From NCBI RefSeq assembly GCF_003350505.1, contig NZ_QQAY01000003.1, positions 124,001 through 188,000 on the forward strand: DNA of 64,000 nt, given 5' to 3'. The position numbers were made by a program, and so were the translations under genes. Origin of the DNA: Falsibacillus pallidus. Lineage in GTDB: Bacteria; Bacillota; Bacilli; Bacillales; DSM-25281. The notes under the pieces are model-generated. The model was not told the DNA's origin. It did no database searches and saw only the letters and a program-made list of their open reading frames with translations. The first letter of the stretch is position 1, and the number at the start of each line of letters is the position of its first letter. Below, piece by piece: positions 29,075-37,936 of the stretch.

Positions 29075-30023
29075 ATGCGGCTACATCACGTTTAGAAAAT
29101 ACCGTGAATGCGAGCGCTTGGAAAATGATAAAGTAAACGATCAATACAGCAACGGAGAAGCCCAATGTCATCCCCTCGACTACCGGCCTTCCATCAAAAT
29201 AAGCCATCAGATTCGTATTGGCAAAGAGGATATATTTCGCCCAGTCAAACTTCGCCGCTACAAGAGAGGTAACTAGTTCGCCAGAGAATAATAGGAATAT
29301 AGAGATCCCTATTGCCAATGAACTGTTCCTGAATACAGCTGAAATCATGAACGCCATAGTGGCTAGCATCAAGAGGTCCACAGAACTGAATAAGTAGGAC
29401 TTAATCAGATGAAGCAGCATGCTTTGCTCAACAACCTCGCCTGATGAATACGCCAAGTAGGCGCTGCCTTCACCCGTTCCGAATAAAACCGTTCCCAACA
29501 GACCTGAAAAGACAAACAATAGTGAGAGAAGGAAAAGACCGAATAATATGATTGTCAAATACTTTGACAAAAGGATCTTCCATCTTCGGATTGGACGGAT
29601 TAACAGCAGTTTAATCGTTCCCCAATTAAATTCACTTGCTACGATGCCGGCGGAAACGATGATCGTAAACAATCCAACAAAGGAAATCAATTGAGATGCC
29701 GTGGAAATGAATGTCCACACATTCCTGCCTTGATCTGGTGCAATATCATGCTTAATCCGGTATTCATTAATAGCAATATTTTTTTCTATCTCCGATTTTG
29801 CCATCTCCGGAATGTGTCCTTGCTCCAAATCTTGTTTCATTTGCTGGTTCTGAACCGTCAGCTGCTGCTTCCAGTTCACTTGATCCTGATTATTTGAATG
29901 CATATCTGTGTATTTGGTAAATGCCCCTACTACGCCGACCATCAAGATGATCATACCGACCATTACATACGTACCAGGTCTCTTGAATATTTTTATCCAT
30001 TCATTTTGAATGAGTCTGAACAT
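29073..30023 (-). CDS. ABC transporter permease (ABC-2 type)
   Basis: 316 residues: one N-terminal membrane helix (about 19-40), a hydrophilic extracellular domain of about 80 residues, then five helices, with FNWGTIKLLLIRPIRRWKIL as the conserved coupling segment of the BcrB/YtrC-like ABC-2 permeases. Probably pairs with the ATPase encoded 19 nt upstream (30043-30945). Substrate unknown; relatives export antimicrobial peptides or cell-envelope compounds. Last gene of the GntR-controlled operon. Confidence 0.85.
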   Translation of the reverse strand: MFRLIQNEWIKIFKRPGTYVMVGMIILMVGVVGAFTKYTDMHSNNQDQVNWKQQLTVQNQQMKQDLEQGHIPEMAKSEIEKNIAINEYRIKHDIAPDQGRNVWTFISTASQLISFVGLFTIIVSAGIVASEFNWGTIKLLLIRPIRRWKILLSKYLTIILFGLFLLSLLFVFSGLLGTVLFGTGEGSAYLAYSSGEVVEQSMLLHLIKSYLFSSVDLLMLATMAFMISAVFRNSSLAIGISIFLLFSGELVTSLVAAKFDWAKYILFANTNLMAYFDGRPVVEGMTLGFSVAVLIVYFIIFQALAFTVFSKRDVAA

Positions 30024-30042
30024 GGCTCTGTCTCCTTTTTAA

Positions 30043-30945
30043 TTATAGATTCGTAACTTCCAAGAAACGGTCTTCCAGTGATTTTGCGAGTGCCTTCACA
30101 CCAAAGACATCCACCTCATTTTCCACCAGGTGCTTGATGATGGCTGGTACTTGTTCCTTCAACAGGGGCACTTCGATTCCTGCAGGTGTTTTCCTTCCGG
30201 CAAGATCAAATTCTTCCTTAAGAAGTTTGATTGTCTTATCAATTGTGGATGTTTCAATTAAATAAATCTGTTCATTGCCTTGAACGAAATCATGGACAGT
30301 CTGAACATCCGTCAATTTACCTTTTTGAATGATGGCAATTCGGTCGCACATCAATTCCATTTCAGAAAGTAGGTGGCTCGATACAATGACAGACATATTT
30401 TCATCTCTGGCAAGCTTCCTTATGTAATCCCTTATTTCTCGGATTCCTGCCGGATCGAGTCCATTAGTAGGTTCATCAAGGATCATCACTTGTGGTTTAT
30501 GCAGAAGGCACTGCGCCAATCCCAATCGCTGCCTCATCCCAAGGGAATAGGTCTTCACCTTGCTATGAATGGCATCTGTCAGTCCGACAAGCTCTACTAC
30601 TTCTGCTATCCGCTCCTTACTGACTCCCTTGACCATTCTTGCATATTGCATCAAGTTCTGATATCCAGTCAGGAATTTATATAATTCCGGGTTTTCCACG
30701 ATGGCGCCAACATGCTGGATTGCTTGGTCATAATTCTTCTGGATGCTGTTCCCTTTGATTAGAACATCACCTGATGTCAGTTTCATCAAGCCAACAATCA
30801 TTCTGATGGTCGTTGTTTTTCCGGCTCCATTTGGCCCGAGGAATCCAAATACTTCTCCTTCCTTAATGCTAAAAGACAGATCATCAATGATTTTCTTTCC
30901 TTTGATTACTTTCGTTACATTTTTCAATTCAACGATTGCAGTCAT
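30043..30945 (-). CDS. ABC transporter ATP-binding protein (BcrA-like)
   Basis: 300 residues: Walker A FLGPNGAGKTTTI, Q-loop, signature YSLGMRQRLGLA, Walker B VMILDEPTNGLDPAG, H-loop SSHLLSEM, plus the C-terminal extension of about 80 residues seen in bacitracin-type exporters. Energises the permease at 29073-30023. ATG 30945 chosen behind AAAGGAAG; the longer frame enters the preceding ATPase gene. Confidence 0.88.
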   Translation of the reverse strand: MTAIVELKNVTKVIKGKKIIDDLSFSIKEGEVFGFLGPNGAGKTTTIRMIVGLMKLTSGDVLIKGNSIQKNYDQAIQHVGAIVENPELYKFLTGYQNLMQYARMVKGVSKERIAEVVELVGLTDAIHSKVKTYSLGMRQRLGLAQCLLHKPQVMILDEPTNGLDPAGIREIRDYIRKLARDENMSVIVSSHLLSEMELMCDRIAIIQKGKLTDVQTVHDFVQGNEQIYLIETSTIDKTIKLLKEEFDLAGRKTPAGIEVPLLKEQVPAIIKHLVENEVDVFGVKALAKSLEDRFLEVTNL

Positions 30946-30961
30946 CTTCACACTTCCTTTG

Positions 30962-31663
30962 TTATGATTCATTGAATATTTGCTTAAACCAGGACAAAAC
31001 CGACAAGCCTTTTTCTTCCCTGAGTGCTTCTACGTTTTCAATGCCTAAAAGGTTCCCTTTATATATGGCAATCACTTCGTCAAGGATGGGCTCGATTTCA
31101 TCAATTTCATGTGTAGCGATCACAACTGTCTGACGTTCAAAATCGATATGGGACAGAAGGTTTTTAACGATTTCATCCCGGACGATCGGATCCAATCCTG
31201 AAAATGGCTCATCGAGGAGCAGCAATTCGGCATCCCTGGCAAGTGATAAGACGAGCTTCAGCCTTCCTCTATTGCCTTTTGAATAATGGCGGATTTTTTT
31301 ATGCTTCTCCAGTTTGAGTGTTTCAGCGAGTTCAAAGGCTTTGCCTTTATGAAAATCTTTGAACTGTGTACTGTAAAAATCAATCATCTGCTTGACTGTA
31401 AAGTTTTCATAGAACATATCGAGTTCTGTCAAATAGCTGACTTTTTCACTGATTTTCCGCGTCACTCGGTCGCCCTCGGCTAAAAAAAGTTCCCCGCTGC
31501 TTGGAAAAACGAGTCCTGCCATCATTTTCAGTGCAGTCGATTTTCCGCTCCCGTTCGGCCCGAGCAGACCGTATATCTTTCCTTTTTCCAAAGTGAAAGA
31601 AATCTCTTTCAGGGCATATTCTTCCCCGTATTTCTTGGTGACGTTGTGAAAGGATACACTCAT
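30962..31663 (-). CDS. ABC transporter ATP-binding protein (YtrB-like)
   Basis: 233 residues: Walker A LLGPNGSGKSTALK, Walker B LLLLDEPFSGLDPIV, H-loop IATHEIDEIE. The signature motif is the variant YSKGNRGRLKLV instead of LSGGQ, which is characteristic of the ATPases that travel with GntR/YtrA regulators. Probably pairs with the permease at 32045-32827. ATG 31663 follows GGTGGAG and lies 2 nt after the GntR stop. Confidence 0.86.
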   Translation of the reverse strand: MSVSFHNVTKKYGEEYALKEISFTLEKGKIYGLLGPNGSGKSTALKMMAGLVFPSSGELFLAEGDRVTRKISEKVSYLTELDMFYENFTVKQMIDFYSTQFKDFHKGKAFELAETLKLEKHKKIRHYSKGNRGRLKLVLSLARDAELLLLDEPFSGLDPIVRDEIVKNLLSHIDFERQTVVIATHEIDEIEPILDEVIAIYKGNLLGIENVEALREEKGLSVLSWFKQIFNES

Positions 31664-31665
31664 CT

Positions 31666-32040
31666 TCACTCCACCCCCTTATGTTCAAAATAAGATTCGA
31701 TGTCTTCCATTATTTCTCCTCTGTTGAACCCAAGGTCGGTCATATTCTTTAAAAACTGTTCCACAATCCCTTTTTTGAGCTGCTTTTTTATCTCCTCGAG
31801 GATCACTGTATTTTCCGTCACAAATGTTCCCTGCCCCCTTCTCGTTTCCACGATTTCCATCCTCTCCATTTCACTGTATGTTCGCTGGATTGTATTGGGG
31901 TTTACTCCCGACTGCACAGCCATTTCCCTAACAGATGGGAGTTTGCTTCCGGGGAGGAGTTCTTTACGGACAATCTGATGAATGATTCGATCGGCTATTT
32001 GCATATAGATTGGCTTCGCTGCTTGAAATTCTTCAGTCAT
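31666..32040 (-). CDS. GntR-family (YtrA subfamily) repressor
   Basis: 124 residues: a GntR winged helix (PIYMQIADRIIHQI, LPSVREMAVQSGVNPNTIQR) followed by only about 50 residues, the short effector region that defines the YtrA subfamily. Such regulators repress their own ABC operon and are relieved by envelope-active antibiotics in B. subtilis. The operator at 32851-32890 is the obvious target. Unusually it is the second gene, after a permease gene, rather than the first. Confidence 0.9.
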   Translation of the reverse strand: MTEEFQAAKPIYMQIADRIIHQIVRKELLPGSKLPSVREMAVQSGVNPNTIQRTYSEMERMEIVETRRGQGTFVTENTVILEEIKKQLKKGIVEQFLKNMTDLGFNRGEIMEDIESYFEHKGVE

Positions 32041-32044
32041 CCCA

Positions 32045-32827
32045 TCACACCTCTACTTTTTTCTCTAAGAGCCAGCTCGATGCGAAAAATAGAAGCACAG
32101 TAAGCAATGCATATAGGACAATCGGCAGAAGGGGTACATCAATCGGAGTCATTTCTGCATTCCAACTTCCTTGTTCATAATGAAATGATCCTTCCGCATA
32201 AATGGATATGCTCCATTTTTTCATAAGGGCAGCCAGAGGCTTGATTGTCATGATGAGCGTTTCAATGGTGTTCCAAATGACGAAAAGAAGGATGAGGATT
32301 AGCCAGCGGAATCTTTTCACAGATGGAAATTTAGAAAGTGAATGGTACACCGTCCAATAAAATAGGCACCAGCACGAAAGATAAAACGCAACACAAAATA
32401 CGGTCAGGTTGATGAGGAAACCCTCTTTGTACGGAAGTCCCATTCCTAATTCATTCATTGCGGTTCTTGGTAAGAGCCATTCATACAAAATGAAAAATAC
32501 AATCGTCAACACGAGCTGGGAGATGAGTTGATAGACGACTGAAATGAGCACCTTGGAAAAAATGAGCATTTTGGACGGCTGCGGTGAATGGAGCCAAAGC
32601 TGTGTCCTTCCTTCCGTCCGCAAAAATGAAAGCATCATGACTGGTATGAAAGCAATATGCATGCTTCCCAGGAAAATGACGATTCCTAGCAGTACAAAGG
32701 GTTCATGGAGATAGCTTGATAAGCCGTAGGATAAGAGTAAAAGGATGAACATGGTGATGAACCAGGTGAGCATCCAGCTTTTTGAAAGCAGGTAGTCTTT
32801 CTTCAGCAATCCCCTAAATGCGTTCAA
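32045..32827 (-). CDS. ABC transporter permease-like membrane protein, first gene of operon
   Basis: 260 residues, about six membrane helices with a charged loop TEGRTQLWLHSPQPSKML. No recognised family beyond an ABC-2-type look. Start TTG 32827 stands 9 nt after AAGGAGGAG; the frame to 32881 would begin inside the operator. It lies 4 nt before the GntR gene. Probably the membrane partner of the YtrB-like ATPase. Confidence 0.75.
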   Translation of the reverse strand: MNAFRGLLKKDYLLSKSWMLTWFITMFILLLLSYGLSSYLHEPFVLLGIVIFLGSMHIAFIPVMMLSFLRTEGRTQLWLHSPQPSKMLIFSKVLISVVYQLISQLVLTIVFFILYEWLLPRTAMNELGMGLPYKEGFLINLTVFCVAFYLSCWCLFYWTVYHSLSKFPSVKRFRWLILILLFVIWNTIETLIMTIKPLAALMKKWSISIYAEGSFHYEQGSWNAEMTPIDVPLLPIVLYALLTVLLFFASSWLLEKKVEV

Positions 32828-32850
32828 GATTTGCTCCTCCTTCTTGTTGA

Positions 32851-32890
32851 TTTGTATTAGTGTTCTAGTTAGATAGTACACTAATACAAA
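32851..32890 (-). promoter_or_regulatory. Operator with perfect 13-bp arms for the GntR/ABC operon
   Basis: TTTGTATTAGTGT (32851-32863) and ACACTAATACAAA (32878-32890) form a perfect inverted repeat with a 14-nt spacer. It covers the -10 and probable start of transcription of the ABC operon and stands 24 nt before its first codon. Binding by the encoded GntR protein is inferred. Confidence 0.82.
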
Positions 32891-32901
32891 TTGGCAGTCA
32901 A
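32873..32901 (-). promoter_or_regulatory. Sigma-A promoter of the GntR/ABC operon
   Basis: Minus strand TTGACT (32901-32896), 17 nt, TACTAT (32878-32873). The -10 lies between the two operator arms, so repressor binding would block it. Confidence 0.78.
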
Positions 32902-32913
32902 TACCATTTTTCG

Positions 32914-32946
32914 CAAAAAAAACTGCCTTCGCTGGAAGACAGTTTT
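32914..32946 (-). terminator. Terminator after tcdA
   Basis: AAACTGCCTTC (32920-32930) pairs with GAAGACAGTTT (32935-32945), one wobble, followed on the minus strand by TTTTTTT. Confidence 0.82.
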
Positions 32947-32959
32947 TACTTTCATTTAT

Positions 32960-33721
32960 TTAATCGTTAACACGTATCATTTTGATGTCTGCGAGCAGCT
33001 GGTCTACTGCATATCCCGCCATGATCAATCCTGCTACGGAAGGAACGAAGGCATTGGAAGATGGAGGCATTTTTGCTTTTCTGATAGGAGCTTCATCATT
33101 CCCTACTTCTTTCCTTACTTCTTCGCGGATTACAATCGGGCTTTCATCTGAGAAAACGACAGGGATTCCTTTTTTGATTCCTTCTTTGCGCAGGCGCAGA
33201 CGAATTACTTTTGCAATCGGATCGGTATGGGTTTTGGAAATGTCTGCAATTCGGAATCTTGTTGGATCCGACTTATTGGCTGCACCCATACTGGAGATAA
33301 TCGGGATGTCCCTTTTTAGACATTCCTTCATCAAATGAATCTTATACGAAATGGTATCCGAAGCGTCAATGACGAAATCAATGTTATGGCTGAAGAATTC
33401 TTCATATGTTTCTTCCGTATAGAACATCTTTAATGAAATGACTTCGCATTCAGGGTTGATATCTTTTATTCTTTCTTTCATTAAATCGGCTTTTGGCTGG
33501 CCGACCGTTGATAAAAGAGCATGAAGCTGGCGATTGATGTTGGTGATATCCACATCATCCTTATCAACGAGGATCAGCTTACCAACACCAGTCCTTGCAA
33601 GGGCTTCAACTGAGAATGATCCTACCCCTCCTATACCGAGGATGGCGACGGTGCTGTTTTTTAAAATATCCAAGCCTTCTTTACCAATGGCTAATTCGTT
33701 TCGAGAAAATTGATGAAGCAT
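32960..33721 (-). CDS. tcdA: tRNA threonylcarbamoyladenosine dehydratase TcdA
   Basis: 253 residues, E1/ThiF-like: nucleotide-binding ILGIGGVGSFSVEALARTG, VDKDDVDITNINRQLHA, and VIDASDTISYK. It cyclises t6A37 to ct6A in an ATP-dependent reaction (YrvM in B. subtilis, CsdL/TcdA in E. coli). No catalytic Cys is expected. Own terminator downstream; 6S RNA gene upstream. Confidence 0.94.
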   Translation of the reverse strand: MLHQFSRNELAIGKEGLDILKNSTVAILGIGGVGSFSVEALARTGVGKLILVDKDDVDITNINRQLHALLSTVGQPKADLMKERIKDINPECEVISLKMFYTEETYEEFFSHNIDFVIDASDTISYKIHLMKECLKRDIPIISSMGAANKSDPTRFRIADISKTHTDPIAKVIRLRLRKEGIKKGIPVVFSDESPIVIREEVRKEVGNDEAPIRKAKMPPSSNAFVPSVAGLIMAGYAVDQLLADIKMIRVND

Positions 33722-33846
33722 AGAAATTCAACTCCAATTATAAATTCTGTTCCTATTATTATGATTCCTGAATTAGGATAAACGATTACACCTTTTAAAG
33801 CAACCTTTCCGATGGGAATTATTTTCGCATAATCCCCATAAAAATA

Positions 33847-33872
33847 ACAAAACCCCCTATCACTAGGGGGGA
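33847..33872 (-). terminator. Terminator of the 6S RNA gene
   Basis: CCCCCTA (33853-33859) pairs with TAGGGGG (33864-33870), followed on the minus strand by TTTTGTTATTTTT. Confidence 0.75.
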
Positions 33873-33884
33873 TTCATTCTTAAT

Positions 33885-34083
33885 ATGATGACGAGGTCCC
33901 AATTGTGCCGTCTGATAAATCCGTGTTTTGAACCCGCTCTCGGCAGGTGGATGTCCTGCACCAGGCTTTATAAGTCCTCTTGAAGAGGCATTTACGCCGT
34001 CTGGAAACTCGGACTTCCAATGTTCAAAGTGTTCGGTCAAAACAGTAGGTACTGTAACGGGCACATCAGGACTTCGTCTTTGT
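33885..34083 (-). ncRNA. bsrA: 6S RNA (6S-1, BsrA type)
   Basis: About 195 nt. The ends form a closing stem (GACGAAGTCC near 34078 with GGACCTCGTC near 33889), and the CTTTGAACATTGG and GTTCAAAACACGG stretches flank a large central bubble, as in B. subtilis 6S-1, whose gene also lies between aspS and yrvM. It binds sigma-A RNA polymerase and mimics an open promoter. The termini are estimated from the promoter and stem. Confidence 0.9.
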
Positions 34084-34090
34084 AATAAAA

Positions 34091-34119
34091 ATCATATCAC
34101 AGGAAAATCAGAAATTCAA
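34091..34119 (-). promoter_or_regulatory. Sigma-A promoter of 6S RNA
   Basis: Minus strand TTGAAT (34119-34114), 17 nt, TATGAT (34096-34091); predicted start near 34083. Confidence 0.78.
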
Positions 34120-34177
34120 TCGTTGACCCCTGTCAAATTGCGCCAAAATTCTCAAAAATCGAAAAATGAGCCAAATG

Positions 34178-35956
34178 TCACGATTCAACTGCTTCAGTTT
34201 TTAGTCCCAAATGCAGTTCATCAAGCTGATCTTCACTTACTTTCCCAGGGGCATTTGTCAAAAGACAGCTTGCACTTGCTGTTTTCGGGAATGCAATTGT
34301 ATCCCTCAAGTTCGTTCTTCCGGCTAACAGCATGACGATGCGGTCTAATCCTAGGGCAATTCCACCATGAGGCGGTGTACCATATTCAAATGCATCCAAT
34401 AGGAATCCAAACTGCTCTTTAGCTTGTTCAGGTGTGAATCCCAATACTTCAAACATTTTTTCCTGGATATCACGCTCGAATATACGCAATGAACCTCCGC
34501 CCAGTTCGTAGCCATTCAATACAAGATCGTAAGCTTGGGCACGTGCTTCACCCGGTGCAGAATCCAATAGGCCAAGATCTTCGCGTACAGGCATCGTGAA
34601 TGGATGGTGAGCAGCAAAGTAGCGGCCGGCTTCTTCATCATACTCCAAAAGCGGCCAGTCAGTTACCCATAGGAAATTGAATTTGGACTCATCAATCAAT
34701 CCCAGTTCTTTTCCTAATTTTAAACGGAGTGCTCCAAGTGCATCTGCTACAACTGATTTTTTGTCTGCTACAAATAGGAGCAGATCTCCAGGTTGTGCAT
34801 CCAATAGGGCAGTCAATTTCGCAGCTTCATCTTCTGGGAAGAATTTAGAAATCGGACCTTTAAGGCCTTCTTCCTCCACTTTTAGCCAAGCAAGGCCTTT
34901 CGCTCCATATCTTGAAGTGAATTCTGTCAATGCATCAATGTCTTTTCTTGAGTACTTGTCTGCTGCGCTCTTAACATTGAGGGCTTTGACTTGTCCGCCG
35001 CTTGCAACAGCGCCGGCAAATACTTTGAACCCTGATTCCTTAACAGCTTCAGAAACATCTTTTAATTCCATTTCAAAGCGGGTATCCGGTTTATCAGAAC
35101 CATATCGGCCCATTGCTTCATCATAGGATAAACGAGGGAATGCTTCAGGAATTTCAGCTCCCTTAACATCTTTCATCAATTTGCCCATCATGCGCTCCAC
35201 CATGGCAATGATGTCTTCCTGGGACATGAAGCTCGTTTCGATATCAATTTGTGTAAATTCAGGCTGGCGGTCAGCACGGAGATCTTCATCCCGGAAGCAG
35301 CGCGCGATTTGATAATATTTATCGAACCCCGAAACCATCAGCATCTGTTTAAAAATTTGCGGTGATTGAGGAAGGGCATAAAACTCTCCCGGATGTACCC
35401 TGCTTGGTACTAGATAGTCCCTTGCCCCTTCAGGCGTACTTTTCGTCAGGATCGGTGTTTCAATATCAAGGAATCCTTCATCATCAAGGAAAGTCCTGAA
35501 TGCTTTTGTCACCTGATGACGCATTTTCAACGTTTCAAACATCATCGGTCTTCTTAAATCCAGATAGCGATATTTTAAGCGAAGCTCTTCTGAAACTTCT
35601 TTATCATCTGAAAGTACGAATGGCGGAGTTTTCGCTTCATTTATGATAGTGATTTCTGAAACAACTACTTCGATCTTCCCTGTCATCAAGTTCGTATTGA
35701 CCGTTCCTTCTTCACGCGCCACTACTTTCCCTTTAATATCAAGGACATATTCATTTCTTACTTTTTCTGCAATTTCCAGCGCTTCTTTTGAACCATCCGG
35801 ATTAAAGACAGCTTGAACGATTCCCGTCCGATCGCGCAAATCAATGAAAATGAGTCCGCCGAGATCTCGTCTCTTTTGCACCCAGCCTTTTAATGTAATG
35901 GATTCACCAATGTTTTCTTCTGTCACTTCACCGCAGTAATAAGTTCTTCCGTACAT
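34178..35956 (-). CDS. aspS: Aspartyl-tRNA synthetase
   Basis: 592 residues, identical in length to B. subtilis AspS. N-terminal OB anticodon-binding domain ([20 protein letters not shown]), class II motif 2 around [19 protein letters not shown], bacterial GAD insertion domain, and motif 3 [15 protein letters not shown]. Bacterial type; specificity for Asp versus Asp/Asn is not read from sequence here. It is 14 nt after hisS and shares the T-box leader. Confidence 0.98.
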   Translation of the reverse strand: MYGRTYYCGEVTEENIGESITLKGWVQKRRDLGGLIFIDLRDRTGIVQAVFNPDGSKEALEIAEKVRNEYVLDIKGKVVAREEGTVNTNLMTGKIEVVVSEITIINEAKTPPFVLSDDKEVSEELRLKYRYLDLRRPMMFETLKMRHQVTKAFRTFLDDEGFLDIETPILTKSTPEGARDYLVPSRVHPGEFYALPQSPQIFKQMLMVSGFDKYYQIARCFRDEDLRADRQPEFTQIDIETSFMSQEDIIAMVERMMGKLMKDVKGAEIPEAFPRLSYDEAMGRYGSDKPDTRFEMELKDVSEAVKESGFKVFAGAVASGGQVKALNVKSAADKYSRKDIDALTEFTSRYGAKGLAWLKVEEEGLKGPISKFFPEDEAAKLTALLDAQPGDLLLFVADKKSVVADALGALRLKLGKELGLIDESKFNFLWVTDWPLLEYDEEAGRYFAAHHPFTMPVREDLGLLDSAPGEARAQAYDLVLNGYELGGGSLRIFERDIQEKMFEVLGFTPEQAKEQFGFLLDAFEYGTPPHGGIALGLDRIVMLLAGRTNLRDTIAFPKTASASCLLTNAPGKVSEDQLDELHLGLKTEAVES

Positions 35957-35970
35957 GTTGTTATCCTCCC

Positions 35971-37242
35971 TTAATCCGCTAGTTGTTGGAATGCTGAAAC
36001 AAAATCATCAAGCGTCAATTCCTGCTGATCTCCTGTTTCCATATTTTTCACATTAATCTTATTAACTTTTAATTCATCCTCGCCGAGCACCGCAACAAAT
36101 CTTGCGTTTACTCTGTCCGCCGCTTTGAATTGGGCTTTTATTTTTCTATCGAGGTAATCCTTCTCGGCAGAGTAGCCTGCCTGCCGTAATTGATACAGCA
36201 ATTCGACCGTTTTATCCTTAGCTTCCTCTCCAAGAGAAACAAAGAAACAGTCCATCTTGGATTCATACGGTAGAACAGCCCCTTCGGCTTCTACTGCTGC
36301 CAAAAGACGTTCAATGCTCATTCCGAAACCGATTCCCGGAGTTTCAGGGCCGCCGATTTCTTGGATGAGGCCATTGTATCGTCCTCCGCCGCATAGAGTC
36401 GTGATTGCGCCGAAGCCTTCAGCACTGCTCATGATTTCGAATGCTGTATGGTTGTAGTAATCCAAACCGCGAACCAATGTAGGATCTACTTCGAACTCAA
36501 TGCCAAGGGCTGTTAAATAAGCCTGGACTTTTTCAAAATATTGTATGGACTCTTCATTCAAATACTCGAGGATGGATGGAGCTGTTCCCATCAGTTCATG
36601 GTCCCTGTCCTTTTTGCAATCCAAAATACGAAGAGGATTCTTTTCGAGGCGATTTTGGCAATCGCTGCAAAACTCTGAGATCCTCGGCTCGAAGTGTTTA
36701 ATGAGTGCGTTGCGGTGTGCTTTCCGGCTTTCCTGGTCTCCCAAGCTATTGATGACTAGCTTTAAGCTCTTCAATCCAGCTTCTTTATAAAGCGACATGG
36801 CCAATGAAATAACCTCTGCATCGATTGCCGGATCCTGGCTGCCCAATGCTTCTACCCCGAACTGGACGAATTGCCTGAAACGTCCTGCCTGGGGCCTTTC
36901 GTACCGGAACATTGGACCATTATAGTAAAGTTTGACAGGCTGGTTTGCATATCCGTACATCTTGTTTTCAATATAAGACCTTGCAACAGATGCAGTTCCT
37001 TCGGGACGAAGGGTCATATCCCTTCCTCCACGGTCTTCAAAAGAGTACATTTCTTTTTGAACGATGTCTGTTGTATCTCCTACGCTGCGCAGGAACAGTT
37101 CAGTATGTTCGAAAATCGGAGTCCTGATTTCTTTATAATTGAATTTTTGGCAAAGCTCTTTTGCCTTCTGTTCTATGAATTGCCACTTTTCCACTTCTCC
37201 AGGAAGGATATCCTGGGTTCCTCGAGGAATTTGAATAGCCAT
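35971..37242 (-). CDS. hisS: Histidyl-tRNA synthetase
   Basis: 423 residues (B. subtilis 424). Class II core with [25 protein letters not shown], the histidine motifs [13 protein letters not shown] and GGGRYNGLI, and motif 3 [13 protein letters not shown]-terminal anticodon domain. ATG 37242 after GGAGGAG. First gene of hisS-aspS. Confidence 0.98.
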   Translation of the reverse strand: MAIQIPRGTQDILPGEVEKWQFIEQKAKELCQKFNYKEIRTPIFEHTELFLRSVGDTTDIVQKEMYSFEDRGGRDMTLRPEGTASVARSYIENKMYGYANQPVKLYYNGPMFRYERPQAGRFRQFVQFGVEALGSQDPAIDAEVISLAMSLYKEAGLKSLKLVINSLGDQESRKAHRNALIKHFEPRISEFCSDCQNRLEKNPLRILDCKKDRDHELMGTAPSILEYLNEESIQYFEKVQAYLTALGIEFEVDPTLVRGLDYYNHTAFEIMSSAEGFGAITTLCGGGRYNGLIQEIGGPETPGIGFGMSIERLLAAVEAEGAVLPYESKMDCFFVSLGEEAKDKTVELLYQLRQAGYSAEKDYLDRKIKAQFKAADRVNARFVAVLGEDELKVNKINVKNMETGDQQELTLDDFVSAFQQLAD

Positions 37243-37271
37243 TTCTTTACTCCTCCAATTTCATTTTTATG

Positions 37272-37556
37272 TAATAAAAAAACTCCCATCCCTTGTAAAA
37301 TGAATTACAAGGGACGAGAGTATGATTCCCGTGGTGCCACCCTAATTGAAGCAAATGTGCATGCTTCCTCTTTTACAGTTAACGCCTGCAACGTTCATCC
37401 CTTACTGGGCTCTGCCTTTTCAGGGTGAATCCTAGGAAGTGTCTTTCATCAAGCCAGCTTGCAGGATTGCTCTCAGCCTTGGCAACCCCTCTCTATCCAA
37501 GTGAATCTCGAATACTTTTCTTCCTCGATGGATCCTTTATTCGATTAATATTATTC
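37272..37556 (-). promoter_or_regulatory. T-box riboswitch upstream of hisS-aspS, with GACAC double specifier
   Basis: T-box AGGGTGGCACCACGGG (37343-37328) and a strong competing terminator (arms about 37275-37322 with a TTTTTTT tail). AGAGAGG is in stem I. The likely specifier region reads GACAC (37443-37439), holding GAC (Asp) and, two bases on, CAC (His). The variable T-box base is C, which pairs with G73 of tRNA-Asp rather than C73 of bacterial tRNA-His, so Asp sensing is favoured. Confidence 0.9.
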
Positions 37557-37560
37557 ATTT

Positions 37561-37590
37561 ATAATACGAGCGTACTTCCTACATTGTCAA
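37561..37590 (-). promoter_or_regulatory. Sigma-A promoter of the hisS-aspS leader
   Basis: Minus strand TTGACA (37590-37585), 18 nt, TATTAT (37566-37561). It sits just after the yrzK stop codon. Confidence 0.88.
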
Positions 37591-37599
37591 GGCGATTTC

Positions 37600-37773
37600 T
37601 CAAGATCGCTCCATTTTTTTCTTAAGCGACCTTACATCTCTCAATGTCAATCCAAATTCAGAGGCCAGTTCCATTGTGGTGGCTTGGCTTTCCCTTTCGA
37701 TAAAATGATGAAAATCCACTCCAAAAACTTTTTCAGCCCCCATATTCATCGACTGTTTATCACCAAATCTCAT
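37600..37773 (-). CDS. yrzK: YrzK-like small helix-turn-helix protein
   Basis: 57 residues from ATG 37773, 7 nt after AAAGGAGG. The C-terminal part ELASEFGLTLRDVRSLKKKM looks like a single helix-turn-helix of the sigma region 4 type. Role unknown. Position between hisS and the amidase gene matches B. subtilis yrzK. The frame to 37794 would overlap the ribosome binding site. Confidence 0.75.
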   Translation of the reverse strand: MRFGDKQSMNMGAEKVFGVDFHHFIERESQATTMELASEFGLTLRDVRSLKKKMERS

Positions 37774-37936
37774 TCCATGACCTCCTTTTTCCATCTGCTC
37801 TTCTTATCATTTCCAATCCCATAAATTTATTACATCCATAAAAGGAGTTTTTGAATTCATATAGAATAGTAATAACTGATACCCTTCAAAACTTTATGAA
37901 AAGTCATAGGGAAAAATAAAATAAGGCGGTGCATAA

